From: Parietichytrium sp. I65-24A
Taxonomy: Eukaryota > Sar > Bigyra > Thraustochytrida > Thraustochytriidae
DNA length: 64,000 nt
Direction: 5' to 3'
Assembly: GCA_012862575.1 (NCBI GenBank)
Contig: BLSF01000055.1
Location: forward strand, 127,698-191,697
The position numbers and the translations under genes are program-made. Of the stretch, positions 1 to 10,366 are shown piece by piece. Under the pieces are notes generated by a model. The model was not told where the DNA came from. It saw only the letters and a list, made by a program, of their open reading frames with translations, and did no database searches. How positions within the stretch are numbered: the first letter of the stretch is position 1; each line of letters begins with the position of its first letter.

Positions 1-1828
1 ACACGGTGGTACTCGAGTAGCAGTATTGCAACATGAACGAATGGTAAACTAACCTTGCTTCCAATTCTCCCTCATTCATCGCCACCTTTCCGACTCAGAG
101 GCTCGCTCTTGATGTAACAGGTCTCTCTAGAGCTAGACTAGTAGAGCTCGAGCACGCGTGAACTGCGTACGGATGGCGGTACTAACTGTAAATTACTGCA
201 ACTGTATCATTTCAAGTAACTTTGCCAAAAATCGCCGTGAATTTTGGAGCGATTCCACAACGATTCGATTGTCATTCTCTCATTCTCTCCCTCTTGGCCG
301 AAAGCAAACGCTCCCGCATCATTCGCGCACATTTCTTACAAGACCCCGCGAAACCCCTGCAGTCGCCACATCAGTATTACAGCATACTGTTGCATACTGA
401 CTGTGAATACGAGTAAACTTACCGAGTACCAGGACAGTTCACCGCAGACTCACGGCAGCAGCTGGCATACTGCGCTCGTGTTCTCCGGGTCATTCATTCC
501 TTTTGATCAAGAATAGCCAATTCGAGCGTTCGAGCCGCGAAACCCAGCGCCAGTTCATTACTCGCTTCAGAACATAGTAGCCTAGCTATCAAAGCGCTAG
601 GCAAATACTCGCTCGCCTCGAAACCCCTTGTATTCCTTCCTCCAGGGGACACTCACTGTACTGAGTACTGCCCCGGACTGGCGAGAAGAGTAGCATGGAC
701 GTGGAACCTCACCCAACAAATTTTGCCAAACTCGAATGTAATTTCCAGTTCGTGGCTCTCCTGTCTCTCCTGAATAGTTTCCTGGCCATGGAAGCGATCG
801 CGGTGGTCGTGGTCGTGGATACCAATGACGGTGCCAAAGTTGACTAACGCAGACATCTGGAAATGCGCCGTGTCTGGTACCACATGATCCCACCAGATGG
901 TCAGGAGTTCTCTCTGGTGGGCGATAGGCCGTCGCACACTCCTATCAGAGTGCTAGTACACACCTGGCTAGAGAAAATGGCGGATCCTGTTATGTCGCAC
1001 TAGCCCTCAAGGCTTACCCCGCCCACTATAACTCCTATCACAATCTCGTAGGTCAGTCAAACGTTCTCGCTTGTTGGTAGCGAGACTATGATTGGCCTAC
1101 CAATTTCTCTACTTACTGGTTAACTGCATATGCGCGGTAGAGCAATTTTGATAATGAAGCAACTATCAGTCAGTCAGCCATTTCCTTGGCAGCTCTACTA
1201 ATTATACTAGCACACACCTCGTCCTTTTCTAAAGGCATATCGTCTGAAGGACTTCTCCTGTTATGATTGATGATTAGTCAATACTATAGATGGCCATAGC
1301 TCCCGCCCTCTTTACCAGATATCTTACATGCTCCTATCGAAATCCGTATGCCTACCTAGTATCTCACTGCAGCAGCTGTCTTCTACCGCGTTCCGTGATA
1401 CAAGTTTACAAGTTCTATCTTTTGGCTACGTAGAGCAGCTATCATCACCCGTAATTCCTGTGTCCTTACTAGCCCCTCTTATCTCCTAGCATTAACCTAC
1501 CTTTTTACCTAACCTCCCCTACCAGTATGCATGCCCGTACTCCCACCCTAACCCCCACTACCCCTATACACACCCACATCCCCTAGCAGCATCTATTCCC
1601 CCCTAGCCCCCGCGAGGTGTGCAGAACCCGGACCTCCTAACCAAGACTACCCCGCATTACCTACAACTACCACCGGCTACGCTTCACCAGGGGCCGGAAG
1701 CCGTGGCAGCGCAGTAGGAGCTCCTAACCCATTAAGCGGTGAGAGTAGCCCATCGTAGAGTGTGGAGGAAAGCGGGATTGTCTTAACTCATTCAGTGAAC
1801 TCATTTCACAACATTCATTCACAACAGA

Positions 1829-1897
1829 ACAGAGAGAGAGACGCAAAGAGAGAGAGAGAGTAGAGAGAGACACACACACACATGAACATATATACAT

Positions 1898-1928
<31 letters not shown>

Positions 1929-1949
1929 CAGAGAGACAGAGAGACAGAG
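1829..1949 (+). repeat. GA / GACA microsatellite upstream of PH-Costars gene 1
   Basis: A purine-rich run of AG, AGAC and GACAG units with a short CACACA insert. It lies about 330-450 bases before the ATG at 2284, with the purines on the coding strand. The same kind of tract precedes many other genes in this window. Confidence 0.85.
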
Positions 1950-2063
1950 GAGCGGGGCACGAAGCAAGAAGCAAGAAGCGAAAAGCGAAAAGCGAGAAGT
2001 GAGAAGCGAAAAGTAAGGGGCGTCGTTGCGGTGCCACGTTGCGCATCTCCCACTCATCCCGTC

Positions 2064-2140
2064 GTTCATCCATTCACTCACTCACTCACTCACTCACTCG
2101 TTCACTCATACATACATTCATTCATTCATCCACGCACTCA
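2064..2140 (+). repeat. CACT / CATT tetranucleotide repeat in the leader
   Basis: Tandem CACT units grade into CATT and CATA units about 145-220 bases before the ATG at 2284. It is probably promoter or 5' leader sequence. Confidence 0.8.
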
Positions 2141-2283
2141 TCCACACACGTTGGCGGCTGCGAGAGTGAGAATAGTGAGAGGAGTGAGCAGGTGGCGGGA
2201 GGGCCTTGTGGAGGAGTGGGGTGAAAGGCGATCGTAGTCGTAGTCGTCGTCGGCGGCGGCGGCCGGTTGGAGGGCGAAGCAAA

Positions 2284-5088
2284 ATGAGTGAGACAGGCCG
2301 GCAGCAAACGATGTCGCCGGGGATGAAAATGTTCTTGCAGGAGAACGGGATGACGGCTCTGATCAACATGTTCCGCCAGCTGGAAGAGGCCGAGAGACTC
2401 GTGGAGGCAGGCAAGCTCAAGCGCGATGTGTACGAGCGGCTGCGGGATAGCACGGTGGAGTCGATCAATGCGATGCAGCAAAAGGACGGGCCAAGCATGA
2501 AGAAGAAGGAGAAGAGTATGTTTTCCGAGATGCTCGCTTCGCTAAAGCCTGCGAAGAAGGGCCAGCCACAGGCGCATGCACAGGCACAGGCGCAGGCACC
2601 TTCCGCGGGGGATAAGGTACTGCTGGAGGATACGCTCTTCCGATACGTGAAGAACGGTCTGGGCTTCGGGTCGTGGAAGAAGAGGTACTGCAAGCTTTAT
2701 TCTCGCCACATCGCCGTGTACAAGCACAAGGGCGACAAAAACCCCAAAGAAACCATCATCCTCACGCCAGACCACTTTCTGCAAAAGTCCGGCGGACGAC
2801 AGAGCACCCGGAACATGGACGGGGTTATGGTGGATGATGACGCTGAGAGCGTGTCGACCGACGAGACGACACGCGGCAAGAAGGACATCGAATTTTCATT
2901 CATGCTTAGCGACCTGGAGACAAAGTACTGGTTTGGCTCCAAGCGTGAGACAGTTGTGGACACTTGGTTTCTCTTCATCGGCAAGGTTCTGGGCTCGATC
3001 CGAACGGACGAGGAATACTTTGACACCCCACAATTCATTGGCCAAGCCAGTCAGACTCCGGCGCAGATTCAAGCTGCGCTTGAGGAACGTAAAGCTGCGT
3101 ATTTGCAGTCTCAGAGGAAAAAGACGCTCGAGAGGTCCCGTAGAAAAAGTATTTTCGGCAAAACTAAGATAAAGCGTCTCACCGACGAAGAGTTGGCTGC
3201 AATTGAAAAGAAGTGGGAAGAAGAAGGCAATGAGCTCGCCCGGATCGAAATGACCCGCAAGCTGCTCGAGGACGAGCGCAAACATGTCAAGGCTCTTGAG
3301 GAGGAGCAGTCAAAGCGGGAAGAGGAGATGAGACGGCTGCGCGAACTCACAGAAGAATGGCGGTCTAAAGCCGAATCGAATCAGCGCAAATACGAGGACG
3401 CTGAACACAGAGCCGAAAAGGCGATTAACCATGAAAAGGAGCTCGAGTCGCAGCTCCTGCTCTTGCAACAAATGCGAGCCCAAAACATTGAGCGAGAGGA
3501 TGCAATTAAAGCTGAACAGGTCACCACACAGCAGCAGCTGGAGAACATGCAACAGCAGCGGCGGATGAGCCAGCACCCTGCTGCGCTGAAGCAGTATGAA
3601 CAGCAAATCGCTGCTTTGCAGGCAAAACTAGCTGCTCTACAGTCTGCGCTGGAGGTGGATTTGGATGGTCTCGACTGGGACGGTACTCTAGAAGATGCTG
3701 AGAATAAGATGAAGGCGTGTATTCCACGGCTCATGAGCGAAAATGTGAACGAGGCTCTCGACGCCCAAGCCGAGTTCGACCAGTGGGACAAGATCATCCG
3801 CAACCACGCTGATTACAAGAAACGCGAAGAGAGCAAGTGGAAGGACTGGGAGCGAGACAACGAGGGGCCAAACCTCCGGGCCTTGGAGGAGATGCGACAG
3901 CTCGTTCCTCGCGAAGTCTTGACTGGTGTGTCCGAATCTTTCCTCAAGCAGCGAGGTTTGAAACCATCTGCTGCCAAGAGAGTCATGTCCACCAAGATCT
4001 TACAATTCCTCTGGATGGACAAAGACGAGATTGCCAAAGTCCACATTGCTGACCTCAACTCGCGCTATGTCCCGCAAGGTCTGGACATCGTGGAGCTCCG
4101 AGCGGTGTACTGCTGCCTTCCACCAGAGTTCCAAAATGATCGCGACGGGTCAAAAAAGAACTGGCTCGACACTCTCCGAGGCAAGCTATTCGCCCTGACA
4201 GAAAAGGAGAAGAAAGGAGAGCTTACTCGGCCCGAGGAGCGTCATCCTGCGTACCGGTCTGCTGCGGATAACAAGGCTGCAGCCGCAGCTGCAGGGCCAC
4301 GCCCAGCGCTTGCAAAGAAACCGCAAGTCGGAAAGAAGATTGACACATCCAAGCTCAATGCTCTCTTCGCTGGCGGTGCTCCACCAGGGGCGAAGGGTGG
4401 TCCTCCAGGACCCCCTGGCGCAGGTGGACCTCCCCACCATGTGCTTGCTATGTTGCAAAAGGGGGCCGGCGCTTCCGAGGAAGCGCCAACAAGAAAGTCA
4501 ATCACCCGGTCGATCAGGAGCACGTTTTCCTCCGTGAAAAATCTTCTTGGCGGCGGTGGCAGCAGCAGTTCCAGCTCGCCTCCCGTCACAGAGCCAGAAC
4601 CAGATGTCCCTGACATGAGCGCGCCAGTCAAGGGCCGCAGGAGGGGGAAGAAGCCCCCTATGACTGAGGAACAGCAACTGCTCTCCAAGGGGGTCCGTAA
4701 CATGATGGACTCGGTGAAGGAAAATTATTCTGTTGATGTGGACGACTTTGACGAAAAGAATGCCCCGGCCTTCGACTTTGGCGGGGACTACTCCACCAAC
4801 AAGAAGCAGACCCTCAGCAAGCAGCGCGCTGGCGAGTTCTCCAAGGGTATTGAGGAAGGAATCGAGAATCTGTGCAAGGTGATCAAGGAAAAGGGCACCT
4901 TGGACCGAGCTGAAGGCGGCGTCGCTACCATGACGTTCGGCCAGCTCTTCGAAGAGTATGAAAGCATTAGCGATATGCTCGTTGGCCTCCTGATGCGTGC
5001 CAAGAAGCGGAAGCGTGTCAAGTACGTTGGGGACATGCTCTTTCAGGGTATCCACGACAATGTCAAGATTACATTGCTCAATGCATAA
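2284..5088 (+). CDS. PH - coiled coil - Costars domain protein 1
   Basis: A single-exon protein of 934 residues. The frame is open further upstream but has no earlier ATG, so the ATG at 2284 is the start. Residues about 109-245 read as a PH domain, with a basic first half (SWKKRYCKLY) and a closing helix (WFLFIGKVL). Residues about 260-460 form a long charged coiled coil. Residues 460-660 are helical and unclassified. A Gly/Pro-rich linker follows near 700-717. The last about 80 residues match the Costars family (ABRACL and the ABRA C-terminus) through FGQLFEEY, AKKRKRVKY and GDMLFQGIHDNV. Costars proteins regulate actin assembly and motility in Dictyostelium and animals, and a PH domain would add a membrane-lipid anchor. 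A shorter relative lies at 32920-34188. The domain calls are firm. The actin role is inferred from the family. Confidence 0.88.
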   Translation: MSETGRQQTMSPGMKMFLQENGMTALINMFRQLEEAERLVEAGKLKRDVYERLRDSTVESINAMQQKDGPSMKKKEKSMFSEMLASLKPAKKGQPQAHAQAQAQAPSAGDKVLLEDTLFRYVKNGLGFGSWKKRYCKLYSRHIAVYKHKGDKNPKETIILTPDHFLQKSGGRQSTRNMDGVMVDDDAESVSTDETTRGKKDIEFSFMLSDLETKYWFGSKRETVVDTWFLFIGKVLGSIRTDEEYFDTPQFIGQASQTPAQIQAALEERKAAYLQSQRKKTLERSRRKSIFGKTKIKRLTDEELAAIEKKWEEEGNELARIEMTRKLLEDERKHVKALEEEQSKREEEMRRLRELTEEWRSKAESNQRKYEDAEHRAEKAINHEKELESQLLLLQQMRAQNIEREDAIKAEQVTTQQQLENMQQQRRMSQHPAALKQYEQQIAALQAKLAALQSALEVDLDGLDWDGTLEDAENKMKACIPRLMSENVNEALDAQAEFDQWDKIIRNHADYKKREESKWKDWERDNEGPNLRALEEMRQLVPREVLTGVSESFLKQRGLKPSAAKRVMSTKILQFLWMDKDEIAKVHIADLNSRYVPQGLDIVELRAVYCCLPPEFQNDRDGSKKNWLDTLRGKLFALTEKEKKGELTRPEERHPAYRSAADNKAAAAAAGPRPALAKKPQVGKKIDTSKLNALFAGGAPPGAKGGPPGPPGAGGPPHHVLAMLQKGAGASEEAPTRKSITRSIRSTFSSVKNLLGGGGSSSSSSPPVTEPEPDVPDMSAPVKGRRRGKKPPMTEEQQLLSKGVRNMMDSVKENYSVDVDDFDEKNAPAFDFGGDYSTNKKQTLSKQRAGEFSKGIEEGIENLCKVIKEKGTLDRAEGGVATMTFGQLFEEYESISDMLVGLLMRAKKRKRVKYVGDMLFQGIHDNVKITLLNA

Positions 5089-5533
5089 CACCCGATGCGA
5101 CAGTGTGACCAATACTCGTCTCCTATTTCTGTGTCTATTGCTTGTTTTGGAGAATCGTGCTGCACTGCTCTGGAAGTTGTTGTACTTGCGCATCTGATCA
5201 TTGCGAGAGACCGCTTTGGACATGTCAGGGAGAGGGAGCAAAGGAAAGGAAAGGAAAGGAAAGGAAAGGAAAGTCGCCTACAGCAGTGGAGGATTGTCGC
5301 GATAATTTCTTCCCCGCGTTGCCCTCTAGTGACAGTGAATGAATGAATATACGTGTTGGTGTACGGAATTATCGAAACGTGTAGCCCGTGCTTACCACAT
5401 TTGTTTCCAAGAAAATTTTGCTTGTTGTTTTATCTTGTGCTTTCTCCGTCCTCAATCTGTTATTTTACAAGTGTTGCCAAATGTCATTGACACTCGGGCA
5501 GTCTGGTGCTCGCTGCAAGTTCAAAGTGATGGG
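5089..5533. other. Convergent 3' gap
   Basis: This holds the 3' ends of the PH-Costars gene and of the minus-strand orphan gene. It contains a (GGAAA)n repeat at 5241-5273. No gene is seen. Confidence 0.6.
5241..5273 (+). repeat. (GGAAA)n pentanucleotide repeat
   Basis: About six GGAAA units in the 3' gap, roughly 150 bases after the PH-Costars stop codon. Confidence 0.9.
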
Positions 5534-6661
5534 CTACAAAAAGTCCGGATCCTCCAGACCCTGGCTCCAGTTCAATAATGCATCAACATCTTCCATGGTT
5601 GGGGAGAACATGCTGTCCGTATTCGTTTGGGCATTACCTGCGATATTGTCATGTTCGTGGGTCCGCTTCTCCTCACCTCCCTCGGCCAGAGAGGTCAAAG
5701 AAGGTATGCTAAGGTGAGAGTTGCCGATTGCCGGAATCAGGACTTGCTGCTGTCTCCTGTTCGAGTCTGGGGGTGATCCGTAAGAGTGGTACGAATGCGA
5801 TTCAGCCTCAGGAAGTGCCCCAGGCACAAGCTGATCCAAGAAATTAAAGTTCATCGACTTTTGAAGGTACGCTTCAGCCTCCGCAACAGAAAACTTGGGA
5901 GCATCGCCCTCCTCTGGCAAGGCGCTATCTACCCCAGCGCTCCATCTCGACCCAGAGGTGTGTTCCACTGGCAGCCTCCTCTCCTCCTGCTCGGGCTCCT
6001 CCGATCCCACAACCACTCGGTTCGATGGCATGAAGGTGCTGAATAGGAGACTTGGACGGGTCGGGAGAATACTAGAAGAGGCTCGATTCGTTTGACCAAT
6101 CTCTGCCATTTGATTCTGCAAAGTGGTGAGAGAGTCATCGCTGGGGCTCCCCTGAAATCCGCAAAGTGAATTGTTGTCTTCTGTTCGGTGGTCTTGACGA
6201 CTCTCATACTGCTTCATAAAATCCGCTTTCTTCCGCTGCAACTGCTGCAGTTTTAGTGGACCAGCCTCGCGGCGCACTTGCACCATTTTGCGCTCATTCT
6301 CTCGTTCTTGTATCATTCTTGTTCGCTGCGGATCCAAGTCGAACTGCACGTTGTTTGCAGCTGTCTGCATTAAGGCGTGTTCCGCAAGGAACTGTTCCAA
6401 GACGTCCTGCTGCTGCTTCTCGCTCCCCTGCGAGCCTGCTGCCTGCAAGCGAAGCATTAATGCGCGAATCGCATCGCCAGACACATTCTCAAGCGTGCTC
6501 TTCGCTGTCGCAAAGGAATCAATGCTAGAGCTTGACCGCGCTGACAACCTGGACTCGCTCCGATCGTCCCCGCTCGCTCCGAAAGCTGCCTTGCGTGATC
6601 TCCTCCGACCGCCTCCCACGGCTTGCGCAAGCCGATACTCCTGCCACGGGCCGATGTACAT
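5534..6661 (-). CDS. Unrecognised 375-residue protein starting MYIGPWQEY
   Basis: A single-exon gene on the minus strand. The frame is open upstream of 6661, but the first true ATG gives MYIGPWQEYRLAQ. This looks like a conserved N-terminal signature rather than random sequence. Next come a basic patch (GGGRRRSRK) and a Ser-rich stretch. A helical, Gln/Arg-rich middle contains RMIQERENERKMVQVRREAG and can form a coiled coil. The C-terminal half is low complexity. The end is acidic (MEDVDALLNWSQGLEDPDFL), which could be a short docking helix. I do not recognise the family and assign no function. The gene shares a 1.4 kb divergent promoter region with the armadillo gene. Confidence 0.72.
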   Translation of the reverse strand: MYIGPWQEYRLAQAVGGGRRRSRKAAFGASGDDRSESRLSARSSSSIDSFATAKSTLENVSGDAIRALMLRLQAAGSQGSEKQQQDVLEQFLAEHALMQTAANNVQFDLDPQRTRMIQERENERKMVQVRREAGPLKLQQLQRKKADFMKQYESRQDHRTEDNNSLCGFQGSPSDDSLTTLQNQMAEIGQTNRASSSILPTRPSLLFSTFMPSNRVVVGSEEPEQEERRLPVEHTSGSRWSAGVDSALPEEGDAPKFSVAEAEAYLQKSMNFNFLDQLVPGALPEAESHSYHSYGSPPDSNRRQQQVLIPAIGNSHLSIPSLTSLAEGGEEKRTHEHDNIAGNAQTNTDSMFSPTMEDVDALLNWSQGLEDPDFL

Positions 6662-6888
6662 CCTCCCTCGATCAAGGTCTCGACCGCCGCCCCTCGCGCT
6701 CCACAAGCCAGGATAACTTGGGAGTCGACAGGACAACCTATGCCGCGCCTTCTACACTCGCAGCAGCCAACCTCGGCCACAGCTTTGCGAATGGGAGCGA
6801 AGAAAGCGATGGCCCTTTCTCCTAACTAATCTCAGAAATTGGCAATTCACGAATGCAGCTTGAGGAGCTAAGCTATTCATTCATAGCC

Positions 6889-6962
6889 GTGAGTGCTGTG
6901 AGAGCTGTGAGAGCTGTGAAAGCTGTGAGCACAGGACGGGCATGGGCATGGGCATGGGCATG
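6889..6962 (+). repeat. Two adjacent minisatellites (AGCTGTGAG and GGGCAT units)
   Basis: Four GAGAGCTGT-like units are followed directly by four GGGCAT units. They lie about 230 bases upstream of the minus-strand start at 6661. Confidence 0.8.
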
Positions 6963-7591
6963 TGCCAATTGTTCTTGAACACGTCCAACTAATCAGACCG
7001 GCTTATTCACAGGCACTCAGTCCCAAGGACACCTGCGCTCCTAACCACGTCCAGTCAATCGCGCAGCGCGAGGAGTCGCCTATTGGCTCACAGTTAAATT
7101 GTTACTCCCTTTCTGGGAGGGACTCTTTCTTGGGCTGCTATTCATGCATGGCTTGTGCGAGACAAGAGTGGAGGAATATTTGGCACTCACGGTCACCAAA
7201 AGAGCAAAGTTGGCCGGACTCAATCTGAGACTCTGCTTTTCTTCTTTCGACCAGCCACGCAGTACTTGCGAGACAGAGCCACTTTTCCTTATTTCCGTCA
7301 ATACCATTTCACTTTCGCTTTCACATTCGCTTTCACATTCACTTTCATTCACTGTCAGAACATTCATTCACTAACTCAGAGAGTCCAGTCCGTGAACGGA
7401 TCGAAATTGAGGCATTGCGGGGGCTCTTCTTATAAATCGCATAATGAAGTATTACCATGCTCCCCCGGAGTTTACCCAATATCCGTTCATCGCTTTCTCA
7501 GCCTGAGCTGAGCCTTAGCCGAGCGCATCATTGACAATGAATGCATGGATGGCGGTGTATACACATCCATGGGAGACGTCGGAGAGAGCTG

Positions 7592-7650
7592 CAAATAAAT
7601 AAATAAACAAATAAATAAATAAATAAATAAAGAAAGAAAGAAAGAAGGGA
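7592..7650 (+). repeat. AAAT then GAAA microsatellite
   Basis: A run of AAAT units turns into GAAA/GAAG units, about 430-490 bases before the armadillo ATG. Confidence 0.85.
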
Positions 7651-8082
7651 AAGAAAGAAGCAAGGCTGAAGAGGGAGGCGACAGGCGGTACATGTGCAAT
7701 ATGTTCAACATGTTGTAAAAGAGAAGAGAACAGGGCTGTGCTGTTGTGTATCCGGGAGGCAGAGATCTGTCTTCGCCAAGCCATTTTCCGAGGGACACCA
7801 CACTAACCTAGAGAAGGAAGAGACAACCAACTAACCAACTAACCAGCGAGCCAGCCAGCCAGCCTGCCTGCCTGCCTCTTTGCCAGACCCTCGCCGGACT
7901 GTCCAATCACAGCAACTTGGAAACGAGACTGTCGTGGTCTAACGATTGGCGATAGTTTTGACGAAGAAGACGTGTCGAGACGCGCGGGTGGTCGTGCTAG
8001 TCACGCGATAGATCTTGCCGGATAGAGACGCGGTGGGGAGAGGAGCTGTGACACGCTGCTGGCTGTGGAGCGTCGCGGGAGA

Positions 8083-10035
8083 ATGGCGGATCTAAGAGAT
8101 ATTTTCGCGGTGGAGGATGCCGAGCTAGATGGGCAGGAAAAGGTGAAGAAGAGCAAGAAAAACCAGCAAAAGCTGGCAATGGCACAGGGCACCATCGCAA
8201 GGTTGTCGAGGCCACCGAAGAAGAACTTCCGCGTGGAGGACCTAGATGTGTCCACGCTGAGGCCGCTGGTAGACTTGGCGTATTGGTCGACATTCTTGGA
8301 GGTTCGGCGCGACGCCGCTGCTGCCTTTGCAACCCTTGCGATGAATGAAATGAACCTTTCTGTCCTCTCGGAGGCAGGCGCTCTGGGAGCTGTGATCGCG
8401 CTGATAGGCATCAACAATGACATGAATGACTCGCAAATTCATCGGGACGCTGCAACGGCGCTGTCGTACCTCTTGACAATCGAGGACGTGAAGCGCAGAT
8501 TTCTCAAAGCGCCTGACGGCCTCCGGTCAATCTTTTACATTTGTAGGTCGCCTAGCATCGAGGTAAAGCGCGCTGCTGTCAAAGTGTTTGCCAACCTAGC
8601 CACTCTCCCTGATACGCAAGAGGCTCTCGTGGCAAATGGAGGAGTAAAATATTTGTTCGCACTGGCAACGTGCAACGACGAAAAGACCAAGCGCCGAGCT
8701 AGTGTGGTTTTGAAGAAGCTTGCAACCCACCCGAACAATCACGAGCGCATTTGCTCAGATGACAATGTGATTCGTAGTGCGATATCGCTGTTGCTAGAAT
8801 CCAACGACCTGACCATCAGAAGAGACATGATTAGCTTTGTGCTGGCCATCGCGTCGGACAATGAGAAGAAAAAAGTTCTCGTGGACCACGGAATCCTGAC
8901 GCCCCTCATGATGCACATGGACCCTGGGCACGCATCCTTGGAGACAATTGCTCTGGTGAGCCACTGTCTTTTAGCACTCTCCGGTTGCTCCGAGGTTCTT
9001 CCAGTGATGGTGGAGGAGGGCGTTGTGGAGACACTAAGCAAGGTTATCTTTCAAGAGTTGGCAGAGATCAGGACCTACCGAGCGATGCGTCGTGCTCATC
9101 TGGTGCGAATGCCCTCAGGCAGGGCGAGCGAGTCCAAAGAGGGGGAAGAGGGTCCAGAATCGGGACCGGGTACCAGTGGCGGCCATAGAAGCAGCAGGAT
9201 CCAGACCCAGATTGAGCTTGAGGAGGAGACGTTACGATATGGATTGTCCATTTTGCTGAACATTGCCGCACACAAGGGGCTGCGCGATGATCTCGTGGAG
9301 CGCGGAATCCCTTTGTACTTATACGAAGACGCCATTTTGGAGTCTCCAGACAAGAAGACACGACGAACGACTGCAAAAATTTTGGTCAACATTTGCAACA
9401 GCGAAGGCAAGTCAGCCGAGCGACACGAAAAGCTGATTGAGAGCGGCATATTGCATGCCGTTCGAGTGTTTCTCCGTTGCGGTGATTTTGTGCTGAAGAC
9501 ACAAGCAGTCAAGATCGCTGCATGTTTGGCTGTATCTAGCTGCGGAAAGAAGGAGTTAGCGCGCTCACCAGAAATGATGAAACTTGTGGTGTCCCTGTGC
9601 AACCCGCACGACGAAGAAGTAAACGAATGGGTGGCGAGAACTCTTGCAGAGATCTCGGATAACCCAGCCAACTATAACTCGATCATGACGGCGGGGGGCT
9701 TGTCTGCCCTAATATTCTTGATTTCGCCACGATCAAAGAGCAAAGTGGTTCGGGAAGAAGCTGTCCGCTGTCTCTCCAACATCACTACGAGCCGCGAGAT
9801 TCGAATGAAGGTAGTAAGCTCGGGTGGCCTTGGTTATTTGATCAGTATATCGAAGTCTGGCAGCGGCCTGGCAAAGATGTATGCCCTCGCGACATTGACA
9901 AACCTTGAGCATGATACAGCAGCTATTCGCATCCAAATGGTCTTCCGAGGATACTTGTCGCGAAAGGCTAACTCGCGAGCATCACACTACCGCGATGATG
10001 TCGAATCCAAGTCGAGTCGCGAGTGGAAGAAGTGA
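8083..10035 (+). CDS. Armadillo-repeat protein with C-terminal IQ motif
   Basis: A single-exon protein of 650 residues starting at the ATG at 8083 (MADLRDIFAVED). From about residue 60 onward it is built of repeated helical units typical of armadillo/HEAT folds. Signs are blocks such as RDAAAAFATLAMNE, AAVKVFANLATLPDT, RRASVVLKKLATHP, VREEAVRCLSNITT and MYALATLTNLE. A loop rich in Gly, Glu and Ser (near 350-375, with SGRASESKEGEEGPESG) interrupts the array. The C-terminus holds an IQ-like calmodulin or light-chain binding motif, IRIQMVFRGYLSRK. Armadillo proteins are scaffolds, so no specific partner can be named. The N-terminal basic stretch KVKKSKKNQQK could be a nuclear signal. No relative is seen in this window. 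Confidence 0.85.
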   Translation: MADLRDIFAVEDAELDGQEKVKKSKKNQQKLAMAQGTIARLSRPPKKNFRVEDLDVSTLRPLVDLAYWSTFLEVRRDAAAAFATLAMNEMNLSVLSEAGALGAVIALIGINNDMNDSQIHRDAATALSYLLTIEDVKRRFLKAPDGLRSIFYICRSPSIEVKRAAVKVFANLATLPDTQEALVANGGVKYLFALATCNDEKTKRRASVVLKKLATHPNNHERICSDDNVIRSAISLLLESNDLTIRRDMISFVLAIASDNEKKKVLVDHGILTPLMMHMDPGHASLETIALVSHCLLALSGCSEVLPVMVEEGVVETLSKVIFQELAEIRTYRAMRRAHLVRMPSGRASESKEGEEGPESGPGTSGGHRSSRIQTQIELEEETLRYGLSILLNIAAHKGLRDDLVERGIPLYLYEDAILESPDKKTRRTTAKILVNICNSEGKSAERHEKLIESGILHAVRVFLRCGDFVLKTQAVKIAACLAVSSCGKKELARSPEMMKLVVSLCNPHDEEVNEWVARTLAEISDNPANYNSIMTAGGLSALIFLISPRSKSKVVREEAVRCLSNITTSREIRMKVVSSGGLGYLISISKSGSGLAKMYALATLTNLEHDTAAIRIQMVFRGYLSRKANSRASHYRDDVESKSSREWKK

Positions 10036-10366
10036 GAATCCGCGAACATTAGGATCTTGAAAAAAAAAGTAAAATAGATTGTTTCAAGCCGCTTGATTCG
10101 TTTCCAATGTGTGTACTCTTAATTTGTTCCCATGCAAGTTGCGATTGAGCTAATTGTGGTCTGCAATCCGGCCCGCAAAGGTCCAAAATAACAGGATGGG
10201 ATTGCAACCTTTGTGCTTTTCCAATTTTTGGAGACCGGCCTAAGCAAAGCAGTCGGAGGAAGCTTTTCCCGTTTTGAACGTCGTATTTTCTTCTTTTTTG
10301 ACAGTGAGTTCGACATAAGTGCCAAAGGAGGGAAAAGGACGCGTCAAAGTTGTCAATGCTATTAGT
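10036..10366. other. Convergent 3' gap
   Basis: 331 bases between the armadillo stop and the stop of the KDEL protein. An A-rich run lies just after the armadillo stop. No gene is seen. Confidence 0.6.

Larger units (their letters stand above)
1..2283. other. Intergenic region with no gene seen
   Basis: No reading frame here looks like a protein. The first 1.7 kb is unstructured mixed-composition DNA. The last 450 bases before the PH-Costars gene hold a GA/GACA microsatellite and a TCAC/TTCA microsatellite, which are listed separately. Confidence 0.6.
6662..8082. other. Divergent promoter region with several short repeats
   Basis: This lies between the 5' ends of the orphan gene and the armadillo gene. 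It contains AGCTGTGAG-type repeats (about 6889-6932), (GGGCAT)n (6938-6962), TTTCAC/TTCACT runs near 7310-7350, an AAAT/GAAA tract (7592-7650) and CCAACTAA/CAGC/CTGC runs (about 7827-7880). Overlapping open frames on both strands of 7080-7800 are low-complexity and not credible genes. Confidence 0.55.

Noticed and set aside
4498-5241. 247-codon minus-strand frame opposite the PH-Costars gene
   Set aside because: It is the antisense shadow of the Costars coding region. The plus-strand product has recognisable domains and the minus-strand one has none.
7080-7801. Several overlapping frames of 90-118 codons on both strands
   Set aside because: Low-complexity products of TTTCAC and AAAT/GAAA repeats in a promoter region.
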